From: Rhytidiadelphus loreus
Taxonomy: Eukaryota > Streptophyta > Bryopsida > Hypnales > Hylocomiaceae
Direction: 5' to 3'
DNA: 64,000 bases
Assembly: GCA_947034895.1 (NCBI GenBank)
Contig: OX344763.1
Location: forward strand, 65,677,093 to 65,741,092
The translations under genes and the position numbers were made by a program. The notes under the pieces were generated by a model. That model ran no database searches. It was not told where the DNA came from and saw only the letters and a program-made list of their open reading frames with translations. Shown here one piece after another: positions 22,035-35,000 of the stretch. Positions within the stretch are counted from its first letter, which is position 1; each line of letters opens with the position of its first letter.

Positions 22035-24471
22035 ATGGGCTCCACAATTGATCCTTTCAACAATATACTCTGGTCTAACGATGATGGGGATAGCGGACAT
22101 GATATGATTGTTGACATTCCTGAGTGTGAGGGACTTCCTCGACATCTGTGGAATACAAGTGTTGTTACTCTCTATAATGAGTAAAGTACTCTTGTTGGTG
22201 ATGGTGTATGTCACAGTGCGAATTCTGAGCTCGTGCTCGGTGCCGACGGTCCTCTCGGCGATACTCATGTAGCAGTGCACATTTCCAAGACTCATTCTGA
22301 AGTAGATATCCCCCAGGAGAGGGTACGTGCGTTGGTAGCATGGCCTATTCGCCTAGTCCACTGCCGTGGAGCAAGTCTGCATGACCATGACGCTAGGGAT
22401 AATCACAATCGATTACTAGCAAGTCGTATGAATCCCCCTTCCTTGAAGTCCAACCGATCATATACAAATAGCATTCGAAATCCGCCTCGCGAGACTTGCA
22501 TCAAAATGAAGGACCTTCTTAGTCAAGAATCCATCAATTTGGTGTCTAGTAAATTGTGTTGCAGTAGAAATTGTGTACAACCTTTTCCAAGAGAAAAAAT
22601 TCGAGCTTTCCGACAGCGCATGTACCAAAATACATCGTTCAAGCATAGAGCTTTCATGAAAACTGAAGTGCATAGACAAGTGCATCAAAACTTGCGAGGT
22701 AGAAGGGTGGTTACAATTGATGAGATAGATGTTTGCATGAGAGCTTGGATGCATATTGCCGGGGTCCCTGAGTCTACTTTTTATCGCTATCAGAAATATG
22801 CCTTGAAGGATGGTCGTGAAGCCAGGGAGCATGGTAATTTGGGATTGATGAAGCCAAGAAAGCATACAGAACAAGCGGCTGTTACTCTGAAATGTATCTT
22901 AGAAAGAGAAGCGGATCATATGCCACATTGTACCCGAACTTTGAAGTCCGGGGACAAAGTCGTCTCCAAAATCTTATCAGCTATTTTTCAATGGAAAGGT
23001 CAAATGGCAAAAATCAACGAGACCAATGTTGCATTCGGACTGAAGGAAGTGTCCACATCTAACTTGAGCAAAATCAGGTCTACTAGGTTCTTTGAGTACG
23101 ATGTGAAGCAACCTGGAGATAATTTTGCTCGTTGTGGTACTTGTGACAAGTTGCAAGAGCTCATGAAGAGCGCTCTTGTTTGAAGCAGTGCTAAAGGGCA
23201 AAGAGATGTGTCAAGCGTCGCTTCCTGAACCACCGATAACCTTAGTGCCTGCAACGCCGTTGCCACCTATTCTTAATGTGCAAATGGATAATGCCATGGG
23301 GGACAACAAAAACAGATATATGTTTTGTTTTTGGTCTCTACTTGTCACGAACAAGATCTTTTGTGAAGTGTATGTGAACTTCATGATCGTTGGTCATACG
23401 CACGACGATATTGATGCATTGTTTGGGAGATGGAGCATGCTATTGAAGAAGGAGAGTTTCCCGACAGTTCCTGCGCTTATGAAGTCTTTCATGGATGTGG
23501 AATCCATTCCTACTATTCCTCACCTAATTGAAGAGGTGCCCAATTTCAAGGGCTTCATTGCAGGTTCATTTCTTGACAGTGGCGACATCCTCGTAGGACA
23601 TACGAGACCACAACAAGTCAAATTCTATTTAGATTCACATGGAACTTCGGTCATGAAGTACAAGCTACTGTGCACTGACGTGGACTGGTTGGGGGAAGAT
23701 GGAAGAGGCATTAAGTTGTGGAAAGAAGACGCTGAAGGGCTTAGTTTGTGGCCGCGTGGAGTACCTTCAGCAGTTCAACAAGGAGCCATGAGAGGCGCAC
23801 AAGACATTATGAAAGGTATATTTGGATTTGAGAAGTATTGGGAAAACATGTGCAATGCGGACGTGACTGGGGAGTACCGAAGGTGCTATGAACATTTAGT
23901 GCACTACTGGCATGATGTGAGGGTGGCAATGCAAAACCCGGGACCGAGCACTACTGTTCTGCGAGTTGGTTTTTGGCCGATAACGCATGTTCAAGCGACT
24001 CTAGTGGATCAGTTAGGCGAAGATGGCGAGGATCGTGAAGAGTTTGCTGAGGATGATGCCTATGTTGGGCCTTTGTCTGGTCGCCCACAACCATCCTTCA
24101 GGGTGGAACGTGATCTCTTCAATGGCTATTTCGTTACAGTTCGACCTGCAGATGGTGACAGTCGACCAGTTTGGATTGCAAGGGCATTGTCTGATCCAAA
24201 CTGTAATGCAGAGAAACCGAATTGTGTATTCATTCAATACTTCCGTCCAACATCTCGAAATCAAGATGTTCAAGACTACTACACTAGATGGGATAGCGAA
24301 AGAGGTTTGCGTTGGAAGGTCGATGAAAATGAGCCGCCAGTTTGGGAGCATACGAACGCTCTAATGACAGCATGGAGGTCACAAATCAGAAAAGATGCCG
24401 TGCGGTGCATGATCAAGATCTCGGCTGTTCAAATTGAAGTAATCAACCAGAGTCTTGCATCATACACTTGA
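22035..24471 (+). pseudogene. DUF7869-type transposase-like gene, one in-frame stop, one frameshift, internal loss
   Basis: The start is ATG 22035 (MGSTIDPFNN), just after a likely splice acceptor TGTGTAG. The frame runs to TAA at 22182-22184, continues in the same frame to 23183 (ending CGTCDKLQELMKSA), then shifts to the frame open at 23176-24471. The second part has QMDNAMGDNKNRY and VGHTHDDIDALF, the hallmark motifs I associate with DUF7869, a domain with RNase-H-like transposase character. A Cys motif (CCSRNC) and CGTCDK precede it. The gap between CGTCDK and QMDN is only about 40 residues, whereas I would expect about 100, so an internal deletion is likely. The C-terminal half has no domain I recognise. 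The six palindromes upstream make a mobile-element origin plausible. Confidence 0.65.
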
Positions 24472-24796
24472 TATCTAATGATAAGTGTACATGCATGTTG
24501 GATGTTTCCTAATTATATTATAGTACATTGTCATGTTTTGTAGAATTGATGGAATTCTAATATAGAAAAATATGTGGAATTTCTTTAGGGCGATAGAATT
24601 CATATTATGAATGTTTGCTAATGCGTAAATCTTTCAAAGTGTATGTTTTTTATTTAGAAAAAATAATGCATTTACATCTAGTATTCATATCTTTTGTAAT
24701 ATATTATGGTACTTTGTTTTCTCTATTTCTCATTCAATTCATTTTTTTATTTCACATTGTGTATATTTCATTTGGAATTGTACTTTGAATAATAAC
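24472..24796. other. 3' flank of DUF7869-like gene, nothing recognised
   Basis: AT-rich sequence with no gene, repeat or element end that I can support. Confidence 0.4.
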
Positions 24797-24827
24797 CAAA
24801 AAAGTAGTGGGTATACCCACTTTTTTA
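24797..24827. repeat. Short near-perfect palindrome
   Basis: AAAAAAGTAGTGGGTATACC pairs with its continuation CCCACTTTTTT around GTATAC. It lies about 330 bp after the DUF7869-like gene. It may be an element end or a transcription-end hairpin; no further support. Confidence 0.5.
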
Positions 24828-24841
24828 TTTGTTAACATGTT

Positions 24842-25034
24842 AAGCACTTGTCACATTTAGGATAGAGGGCCGGTTGGAGGTTACAACTTTTCTACTTGCA
24901 AAGCTCACTTAGCAGCACCAAGTCATGTATTTTTGTCATGCGCTCATACAAATTCAATGAGAATCGAACCCGGACCGCTTGGATGAGAAAAACGATCTCT
25001 TACAACCAACCGCAGATGTCATGACTTGGTGTTC
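24842..25034 (-). mobile_element. Possible tRNA-derived SINE
   Basis: On the minus strand a polymerase-III-like box B, GGGTTCGATTCTC, lies at about 24960-24972, with a box-A-like GCGGTTGGTTGTAAGAGA about 40 bp before it. The unit is bracketed by an inverted pair CACCAAGTCATG and CATGACTTGGTG. No poly(A) tail or target duplication was identified, so this is tentative. Confidence 0.3.
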
Positions 25035-25459
25035 AGGATAGGAAATGATCTTCACTTATATGAATCAAAAATTGCTATTACAAAGAATGAAATGTATTGC
25101 AAGACTCTATAAGTCAAAAAACTCTCATTTTAATGGAAATTGCTCTAATGACATGAATGAATTTAGTGTATATCAACCTAAATTGTCTAAATCCAAAATT
25201 CAATTTTTAGCATCTAAATAGATATATTATTTTGAGAGGGTCCCAAACTCCCAAATTAATGAATATAGTGTTCTTGGTGGATGTGCGTGGCCAAGGTTAG
25301 AGCAACTTCATGTTCTTGACCTACATGGCTTTCTTGTCGACCTCACACTGTGTTTTCCTTGCACTTGAAACATAGCAGTGCTTAGTTTTGCTGAGCATTG
25401 ATTTGTACTTTGTTGACATTGTGCAAGCCTACCTGAACTGTTGCACCTTTTTTGGCAGG

Positions 25460-26575
25460 AAGAGAATTACCCCAGGGTTAGAAAGGCGATTGGACACGCC
25501 GTGTACTGGATATGCCATAGCATGAAGTACGAGAAGAGACCGTCGGATGTGGAACTCCTCGCCAAATACCTGCAATTTGTAAAAGACAATGAGATATACA
25601 AAGATAGATGCGTTGAGTCCCTCGCAGAGCTTCGACGGCGTCAAGAGCGACTCGTGTCAGAGTCCGTGCAGACGTTTGAACGGGACACTGCAATGCGCCG
25701 CGAAACGGTTACGTGGAATTGGTGCCCACTATGGTGGGTAGTGTCGCAGCACAATCTTTTCTATATGATGCCCCTATTGCCTTGGCGCCACGATAGTAAG
25801 CTCCGTCGTCCTCTGAGTCCTACGGTCAGTGTTTTAAGGCAACGAGGGAGTTTCATTGCATTGCAATCAGTGCTTGTAGTATGTCAATGTTTGATGATGG
25901 GAGTTCTCTTATATTGACAATCCCGCTCGCCATGTAATTCAAGAGGCTAATGAGGTCCAGCGCAAGTTGTTGGCTGAAAGAGTTATGCGTCAGAGCCCCC
26001 CCCACTTCGTCATGGTGTTGCGGATAGCACTAAACAGCTGCTTCGAGAGATTTCGCCAGCTGACGTGTCCCTTGTTTGACGTGAGTAGGCAATTAGTTCG
26101 GGTGATGTGCAAGACAAACAGTGCCCTCATGCACACCCTATTTGTGTTCACATTCGAGGCGCCTTTTGTCTCGTTGGGATGCAGGAATGGGAGTCTGATG
26201 TCGTTCATGCCACCGTTGTAAAAGACACTCAACTCATGTGCAAAGGAAAGGAGGAGCACATCCTTGACGGAATCATGGAGTGGGTGGATCGCACTAGTAG
26301 AAAATCTGAAATTTCTGTCATTTTGGACGCGTTGTTTTGGACAAAATCTAACAGAAATCTGTTGTTTTGGACAGATTTCTGTTAGATTTTGTCCAAAACA
26401 ATGCGTCCAAAATGACAGAAATTTCAGATTTACTACTAGTGGGAGAACGTCTGCGCGCGTGCTCTGCAGGACCTGGTGCTTCACCACCTTGACACATTTT
26501 GGACTTCCTGGATGACTACCATGCACGAACACTGGAGGGACCAATCAAAACACTAGGGCAGGTGCCTTTGTATGC
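25460..26575 (+). pseudogene. Unrecognised gene remnant, split by a CACTA-type MITE
   Basis: A codable stretch begins after a splice-acceptor-like TTTTTTGGCAG at 25459 (EENYPRVRKAIGHAVYWICH). It continues in pieces in more than one frame: 25460-25730; 26107-26291 with ESDVVHATVVKDTQLM and HILDGIMEWVDR; then after the MITE WENVCARALQDLVLHHLD to about 26540. The MITE at 26292-26441 interrupts the last segment. I recognise no domain. The protein-like composition and acceptor suggest a former host or transposon gene. Confidence 0.4.
26292..26441. mobile_element. Perfect-hairpin MITE with CACTAGTAG ends
   Basis: A 150-bp inverted repeat with CACTAGTAGAAAATCTGAAA at the left and the matching right arm ending CTACTAGTG. 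The arms carry GACAAAATCTAACAGAAAT and its complement. Ends beginning CACTA suggest relation to CACTA-type DNA transposons. The nearly perfect arms suggest a fairly young insertion. Confidence 0.8.
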
Positions 26576-27839
26576 GTGAGGACTTGGACATTGGGTGGGT
26601 GGCGGTCATTATCTTTATTTCATATGGTTTAGGGTAAATGGGGTGTTGAGTGTTGACACCTGTATGTGTTGAAGGGGATGCCACTATCTTCAAATTGGTG
26701 AACATTGAGCAAATATGAACTAAATAGGACTCTTAAATAAGGTGCACTCGAAGCCATCCCACAAATAAATAAAATATAGATATGAATTGAATAATCTTCA
26801 GCCCGAGTGCTTTGAGGTGCCTTTGAATAAATCCGAAGTCCAAATAAAAAAAATATGGAATTGAATAATCTTGAGCCCTCTAATGCAGCAATGTTTTGAG
26901 GGGTACTTGAATTAATCCACCTCATTTTATATTTTTTTGGACAGAAGTTGTAGGGAAGCCCAAACTTCTTGATAATTCATTTTATATTTTTGTGGACAGA
27001 AGTTGGAATTGAATAATCTTGATCCCCCAATACTTTAAGGGGCATGTGATCCTATCCACCTCCAAACCCTAAAAAATCTACGGAATTGTGATTCTATAAA
27101 GGGGAAGTCTTTATTTTGGCTAAGGCATTACCACCAAAGTCAAAGGAATTTCCACCCTTATCCTTAAATAGTAATTTGGTGAATTACATATTTGAAATTC
27201 ACTATTGACCTAGATAAAACTATGAGAATACTTCATTGCCTTCATAATTCATACTTCATGTATTCTATAAATGCCTATTTTTTATATCTAAGATATTGGG
27301 GACCCCTTCTAGTATGTATGGCTCTTTCTTTTTTAGAGGTTTTCTTTGAAAAATTTCATCTTACAGTCTTATTTTAGGGTGAAGTACTTAAAGAAGTAAA
27401 TAATTTCAATTAAAATGAGGTGTGAATACATGAAAATGCATCATTTGGTTATTGAAATTTTTATTAATGAGAGACTTTTGGGGCTTACAAATGGAACTCT
27501 TCTAGCTTTAAGTAGACACATGATATAAAATTTGGAAAATGAACATATGCACGAAGTAGTGACACTAACATTCAATAGAAAACCAACCTAAATTGGCTAG
27601 GCATTAGGAAGAAGATGAAGCCTACAGAGGGCTGTCAATTTCTGATTTTCAATAGCCGCGTAGTGCAAGTACAGAAAAGACTAAGAAAACCCTTTTCTAG
27701 AACATCCCAGGATGTTAGGCACTTATCCAATACTCTTTTCATTTAGAAACTTGTTTCTCGAAGGCTCGCCTATAAGAGAGTCAAGTAGAGGATTAAATTG
27801 TTCGTAAAAGTCTCCAAAATAAACTCGTGAAAGGTCATA

Positions 27840-27975
27840 GATACAGAATCACCTAAATCATTAATCGTTAACCATAATCACAAAAACCATTAATGATTAA
27901 CCATAAATTGTTTGTAAAAGTCTCCAAAACATTCCTAGATACAAAATCACAAAAACTATTAATCTATTTCAACAT
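27840..27975. repeat. Local tandem duplication
   Basis: ATTAATCGTTAACCATAA and TTGTTTGTAAAAGTCTCC words occur twice within about 130 bp. Non-coding. Confidence 0.4.
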
Positions 27976-28189
27976 CAAAAAACCATGAGAAAGGGCAGTG
28001 TTTGTTTGGGAAGATGATGCCATATTCCAGTAGCTTGCTAACCCAAAGCAAGGTTTAAATGGCTTCATCAATCAGACAGGAGTGTTATCTCTCTCATGCA
28101 TTTCAGTATAATCGGACTTAACTGTAGTAAGGGTTCTTTTGGAAAAAAAAGCTTGACAAGGCAAGGTCCCACCCCCGCCTTCAACATCT

Positions 28190-28325
28190 GTAGTATGCGA
28201 GCCCAATGTCCAGGTCGAAGTGAGCTTCAATGTGTCAGTGTCCAGCTCGACGTGAGTTGCTGTGTGTCAGCGTCCAGCTGAACAACAATTGGTGGCTCCT
28301 TTAAAGGACCACCATTGTTTTGTCA
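28190..28325. repeat. Short GTGTCAGNGTCCAGCTNGA repeat and adjacent hairpin
   Basis: Three copies of a unit of about 35 bp (GTCCAGGTCGAAGTGAG, GTCCAGCTCGACGTGAG, GTCCAGCTGAAC) are followed by a hairpin ACAATTGGTGG...CCACCATTGT around CTCCTTTAAAGGA (about 28288-28321). No gene is seen. Confidence 0.45.
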
Positions 28326-30726
28326 ATTAACCCCAGATCCGCTTGAGCATGGTACCATGGTTTCTGTATAATCCTCCATTCAATCTCCATTTAAGCGTTT
28401 GTTGCTATGAATTCATGCATTTTTAATTTTACTTGTGAGCCACTGATCCCCCATCCTTGATCACATTTTTTAAAGCTTAGACATGTTGTTTTTATAAACT
28501 TGTCAAGGTTGGAACTAATTAGTTCATGACACATGTCCCAAAATAGTGCAAAAGAGAGTAGGAATTAATGAATAAAAGATTATTTTTGAATTGATGATCA
28601 GAAATGGGTCCAGCACACTTTTTGCCTCCCAAAATTCATAGTAATTTCAATTCAAAATGTAAATTCACCAAGATTTCTTCTGTCCATGCCATTTCTATCT
28701 TTTCACTTCTCTAAATATTTTCTTTGGCAACTACTATAGCATTGGGATTTGTCATGGCTTAAGTTATCGGGTATAGAGGTTTCTACCTTAATAAATTGTG
28801 CCTAATTTTAACACAAACAACCGTTTAGCTATTAACCCTACAAGTTGTTTTATGGTTAATTTTTAACCATAAATCAACGAATTAAAAAAATATAGTATAT
28901 ATAAAAACAAAAATTTACTTTATTTTTCAAATGTTTCAAGGGTGGATGGAATTTTAACAAAAAACATATTTCCTTAAGAGGCATATACGTCTGAATTTTA
29001 AAATCTTATGACCATACCTTCCTAACTTCTGTCCAATAAAATATAAAATGAATTGTGCAAAAGTTTGGGCTTGCCCCTAGCTTTTGTCCAAAAAAATATA
29101 AAATGAATTATCAAGAAGTTCGACCATAATAATTGAATATGCGTAGAAGCCTCCATGTTTAATTTACCATATGATTACTAAATTAAATTATTGCACAATC
29201 TACTTGCATATAGGAGCTTTGGTAATTTAATTTAGATGCCTCCATGTTGACCTTTGAGCATATGGACATTAAATTAAATGACCAAGGCACAATCAGTTCA
29301 CAAGTACATCCCTTGAGAAGTAAGTTGTTGGAGAAGCCTCTATGTTCAATGTGGATGTCTAGATCATGAGGGTTAATCAGGTCTTGATTATCCCATATCT
29401 ATTGGTGCTAATTGGGTGGACTCCTATATAAAGGCTTGTCTATGTTAATCACTCAATCCGGAGGCCCAAGGGTGGACCATGCCTCTTTCTCATTGAGATA
29501 GGGGGAATTTCCATTGGACCTTCGAGGCCCCCCCCCCCCCCTCTTTTTTTGGGCTTGCTTAAATTGACATGTGTTAGTTAGAGTATATAAATGTCACATA
29601 TCAACCAATATAGTTTAGGCCACCAATTGAAATTGTATTGAAATTATTACATCATGTTTTTATTGAAATCCAAAATTTATTACATACAATGGCTACAATT
29701 GAAAGCACTTGGTCAAAACATACTATAACCGAATAGTCACAATATGTTATAATGTTGGAATTGTAATGCAATTCTATGTATTCAAGTGACTCCTTTGAAT
29801 TTATTAATTCATGCATGGGGGGAGGCCAATAGTCATGGGGAATTTTAAAGGACACCCTTGTGCCAAAGTACGTCATTTATATTGAATGAATAAAATTGCC
29901 AGTCTCACTAATCTTTTTAACCAATGGATCATACACATGTTCACATGGAAGAGATTCCAAGGGATCAATTCACATTTTAGCTCACCAATATTTTGAGGTG
30001 GATTTATTCAAGGGTACCTCCAAGCATTAGGGGCTCAAGATTATTCCATTCCATATTTTTTTAATTTGCATTGGGATTTATTCAAGGGCACCTCCAAGCA
30101 TTGGAGGCTCAAGATTATTCCATTCCATATTTTTTTTAATTTGCATTGGATTTATTCAAGGGCACCTCCAAGCATTGGGGGCTCAAGATTATTCAATTCC
30201 ATATTTTTTTTAATTTGCATTGGAATTTATTCAAGGGCACCTCCAAGCATTGGGGACTAGGGTTAGGGGTTGGGTTTAGTGTTTAGTGTTTGATATGAGG
30301 GTTTAGGATCAAGGTTTCAGGGTCTATTCATGTTGTGGGGGCCCTAAACCTGATAGATGTTGGTTGCTTTGATATGCCTTCTTCAACACTTTTGGATTCC
30401 TTGAATGCTTTTTGTTTGGATGCTAAAAGGGAGATTTATTTGGTACTTTGTCAAAGCCAAAGAAGAGAACTTTTCATTGCCATTCACAGAATTGCAAGTA
30501 GGTTGTTATTAAATGTAGCTTTGAATTGTCATTGCCATGGGCATTTGAATTTAATTTTTGTGCAATACATGACTATGACTATTGTAGAATCAACATGTGC
30601 ACAACAAAGTCACAATAACATGAATGTGTGGGCCACAAGATACATAATGAGAACCTATGCCACATTAGACACACATATATGTATGAACTTAAAAAGGGGC
30701 TACAATTGATTTGTTTGAAAAAATGT

Positions 30727-30906
30727 CACTAGTAGGAAGCCTTGTTTAATTGGATGTTCTTGCGTCAAAGTTGACGGATTTTTTTAAGCATGTTACATTG
30801 GATGTCATTGTTAACATAAACACATAAAGATGTTACATTGGATGCTTAAAAAAATCCATCAACTTTGACGTAGGAACATCCAATTAAACAAGGATTTCTT
30901 CTAGTG
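30727..30906. mobile_element. CACTA-end MITE, family B, copy 1
   Basis: Starts CACTAGTAGGAAGCCTTG, ends ACAAGGATTTCTTCTAGTG; the arms share TTTAATTGGATGTTC and GTCAAAGTTGACGGA. It is an inverted repeat of 180 bp. Confidence 0.8.
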
Positions 30907-31365
30907 TATTCTAGTGTTAATAGAACATTGTAGCCTAAGTATACATCCTCAAACCGACAACTGTAAACACAACTGTTCAAAGTTTAAAATAAAAGCAAAA
31001 GAGACCTCTAAACACTCTTCCTTATGAAAATAGTGCCTCTGCCTTTTATACCTATATGACCACAATATGACACACCGCTTGCTTCAGATATACATCGTGA
31101 ACGAAATAAGTGAAATAAGAATGATAACTATCACTATGATCATCTTGGATGCAAGACAACAAAATGACAGGAGACAAGTGCAACATTATTTAACAATGGA
31201 AGGCTTCAACGTGACTGCAATTTACCTAAATACGAGCACACACGACTTTGCACTCCGAACGCGACATGCCAACAATAACTTGCCTACAGCAGCTGCTCCC
31301 TTGAACATGAGAATATGACGCCACCAAACATGCACAAACCACCAAGTACGCAAGCTAAAGCCTAC
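30907..31365. other. Non-coding flank
   Basis: No recognisable gene. Before the gag-only element inserted at 31366, this stretch was joined to the sequence at 39037, so it is the original downstream flank of the FSENYS/SHGKG gene. Confidence 0.4.
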
Positions 31366-32052
31366 TGTCGTGATCCAAAACGTCAATATTAGCTTAGATA
31401 CTATATAATAGGGTTTATTTCTTATTTTTTCTTTATAAATTTTTGATTTCTTTAGACTTAAGCAGGTACATAGCATAGTATTCAAAACTGGAAGATAGGA
31501 AAACCATAAATTGATAAAGTGGTTAAGCAGGAAATTGATTTTCTTGCATTTTAACCGGAACCACAAATTACCGAATATACCAGGAAATCTAATTCGGAAC
31601 CGGAACTGGGAATCATTAGAAGTAGAGATTATGAGTAGACTATCAAGAGCCACTTGGAGTTAATTAGGACACATCAACGGTACTTGACAATTAAAGAACG
31701 GTCGGATTAATGGGCAATAAACAAGAACGGGAGGATCAAACGGGAGGAAACGGGAGGCATTCTCGAACGAAGAGTTTAAGTCGGGCCAATTAGGGTTCTT
31801 GTGCCCATTTCCGATTTTCATTGTTGGTGTTCTCTATTCTTCTTGCGCGTAGTAATTCGGGTTTCCCGATATAGTTTCCGTTTCAGTTCAATGGTAGAAT
31901 CAGTGGGCATTGTGAGAAACTGTTGTAAGGGTTTGAAGGAAGGAAAGCCACTATGATCGGAAGTGAGTCCGAGGAGGAGACTGCGATCACGAAGGTGTCA
32001 CTGAAGAACGTCAGTCTAGTGATTCCGGACGATGCGGAGGAGAGGGCGGATC

Positions 32053-35000
32053 TGTCGTAGCACAGGAAAGTCGAAATGCTTCTCTAAGACCGGAAAAGGC
32101 CCTAAAGTGACTTGTTTATTGTTCCCACAGAGATTTGTCACTGATTTTTAATAACCGAAAATACGGACAAGGATTACCACAACAACCCCAAGCAAAACCT
32201 ACTCAAATCCGGTAGGAAAACTAAACTAAACTATCCGGATCACCTCTAGATCTGAATCTAAGCTATTTCCTAATCCCTTGCTCTCTACAGTCTATCTACA
32301 CTGAGGACCGGAACTAGAAACCAGGTAGCTAACCCAGTTTCCGGACTTCTTGTCAATGTAACCGGATTCGAGTTTAACCTCTGGACTAAGAGGGATCTGC
32401 GTATTGTGCTTAAGGAAGGAAGCTGATTACCTATCCTCTGCGTTTTATAGTGTCAAGAGTGCCACTTTCAAATAAACCAACAACAACACACACATATACT
32501 ACTTAACCGACTTTCCTTCACAGCTAAATCGGAAGATTCCGGATCAGCAGGTCACGCAAGGAAACCTAGCTAAACAACCTAACAAATACTACAACGACGA
32601 CCTATTGGATTAGTCTAAGATCCGGATAGAATCCGGGACATACAAAATGGAGAAATATCACATCTCCTTCAATTTCCGGTTAACCGAAGAACCTATCAAC
32701 CATTAAGCTTAAAGAGTTTCGGTAATTCAACGGTTGCAACTCCTAGCCTACTGGGACCGTATTCAACTAATGGAATCTGAACCGATCACGCCATTTGGGA
32801 TCAGGAAAACGCCATCTCACACAGACTCATTTAAACTCCAGAATCCGGATAAACCCAACATCCGGGCACACTTCCCCTCTACCTATTCCTACAATCCAAA
32901 TGAACATACAATGACATAGTATGCCATCCAAGTACGCTCAAACACAAAAGGTGAATCAGAAAGCTCTGACTTGTATTGCACGATGCTAAGAAAGCAAGAT
33001 CCGAAAATGCACACTTAACAACTAAAAATCTAAATCCTAAATAGTTTACAACCCAAGGGCTTTTACCGCCCAAGGGAATCAAAAGTAAAACCCCAAGGGA
33101 ATGACACGTGTCATTCTCCTTATCCTCATTATAGTTGACTTCATATCAGCCAGCTTTTACCATAAAAAACGGATCTCAGATCCTAAAAATCCGGATCCAG
33201 GTAGGTTCAACAGAAATTCCCTACTCACCTAAAAAGCTACTTGGAAACTATTTTTCCACCAAAAACTTAGGTTTTCAGCCGCCCACCTATTGTTCTACCT
33301 AACCCTAAAATCACTTCTTCTGCCGCTTAGCTGGAGTCTTTACTGAAGTTGTAGCCCCCTTCCTTGCTGGCTATTTCCGGGCAGAACCGGAAACACTCGA
33401 AGCCCTACGCTTCTTCGTCTTCGACTTCTGTGCCTTCAACTTGGTCTTGGTTCGCTTTGGAGCTGCTAATTTTTGGTCTGGATCGGAGTAGGGCTCAGAT
33501 TCTTCCCCACTCCTGGAACCGGATTCTACCTCTTCCTCTTCAGATTCGTCTTCTTCTTCTTCTTCTGACCCTAACTCAATGGGTTTCTTGTGCAACTCCG
33601 ATCTTCTCTTTGCTGCTTCACTTGGAGACGGGGAAACGGCCGATTTCTTACTTTCTGGTGTTTCCCGACTTCCTTCTTTGACTTTGGTCTGACCGCGAGT
33701 CTGAGATCCAGGTGTAGATACCCGATCCGCACCGGATTCTTGCATAACACTTCCTTTTGTTGGCGTGGTAACATCCACACTTCCCGGAGACTTTCCAATT
33801 TTATCCCGACCCAATGGTGACATATGCCGACTATCCAATCGGGGAGGTTTAGCGGGAGTACCCTCCTCTCTTGCTGTGGTTTCCGGTTTCGATTCCGGTT
33901 TCGGAGGCTGACTGCTCTCTCCCACTACATCCCTCAACTGAACGAGTAATTCTTCCAGTTGCGAATGGAAGGTAACTAGAACATTAATGACTTTGTCCCC
34001 TATTTTTCCTTCCCCTTCTAAAACCTTTTCATCGAAGAGCTTGGCCTTGTTTAGTATCTCAGCTGGATAGGCAGTAAACTCTACAATCCGGTCGAGCATC
34101 TCCTTTGACCAAATAGAGTTTTTCCTCACCTGATCACTCTCCTGACTCCTCTCTCTCAACTCCTTTTTCAAGGTGATCACCTCATCCATCAGTACATTGA
34201 TTTTCGCTTTTCCGGCCCTACTCTCAGCATCCCGAATGAGATTCCGGATTTGTTCCTCACATTGACTCACGGGGATGTCACCTAGCAATTTACACACCCA
34301 GACTATGGTACTTCTTTCTTTCTCATGACCCTCCCTGACCTGATTTAGATCCTTGATGATCTTCTTAAGCGGATCACTCCCCCAGACTGGGTCTCGTTCC
34401 TTTTTTTTTTACTGTTCCGGTTTATCCTTGCCGGAATCCCCAGAAGACTCTTCCTGTCTCTCCACATTTTCTTCTTCTGAGTCTGCCTTCATACCGTGTG
34501 CTAGCCTTATTTCTTGAACCTTATACTCACGCCTTTCTTCTACTCTCATGCAGTCATGCGCGTGGTACAGGTGGTAAAGGAAAGGAGAAAGACTAGACGG
34601 CTTTGTTTTCCCTACTGCCTTACAAAGCTTTCCCACATGATCTTGCAAAACTACCCCCCAATCGACTTTCCGGTCTTCGGACAGAGCACCAAAAATCGTG
34701 TTGCCTAGAGTAATAGTTAACCTAGTACCCCTATCCGGACTAAGGATGGGGACCAGGAATTCTAACACCCTCCTTTCCCGATCATCTTTGCACTCACTCA
34801 CGGTATACCCATCCTTAGGGTGAGGAGGGTTTAAAAACTTACCCACCGCATACTTGTCCGTCCTTGAAGCGGGCCCTTCTCCTCCCTTTGTGAATCCGTA
34901 AACTTCCCGCCATACTGCTTGGGTCCATTTGTCCGGAACTGCTCGCATGGTCTTCTTCCACTCGTTTGACTGTGGGTGTAACACTTCCCTCACCATTACC

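Larger units (their letters stand above)
26640..30260. mobile_element. Foldback-like element with inverted tandem-repeat arms
   Basis: The right arm (29995-30255) has four direct copies of a 74-bp unit (GGATTTATTCAAGGGCACC then GGCTCAAGATTATTC). The left arm (about 26745-26930) has the same unit in reverse (GAATAATCTTGAGCCC then CTTGAATTAATCC), more degenerate. Just inside, GACAGAAGTT and CATTTTATATTTTT words at 26920-27010 recur inverted at 29010-29120. The middle holds AT-rich DNA with no gene. Exact ends and a target duplication were not found. Confidence 0.5.

Noticed and set aside
30335..30709. 124-codon reading frame on the plus strand
   Set aside because: No recognisable domain, motif or splice context; AT-rich surroundings make chance likely.
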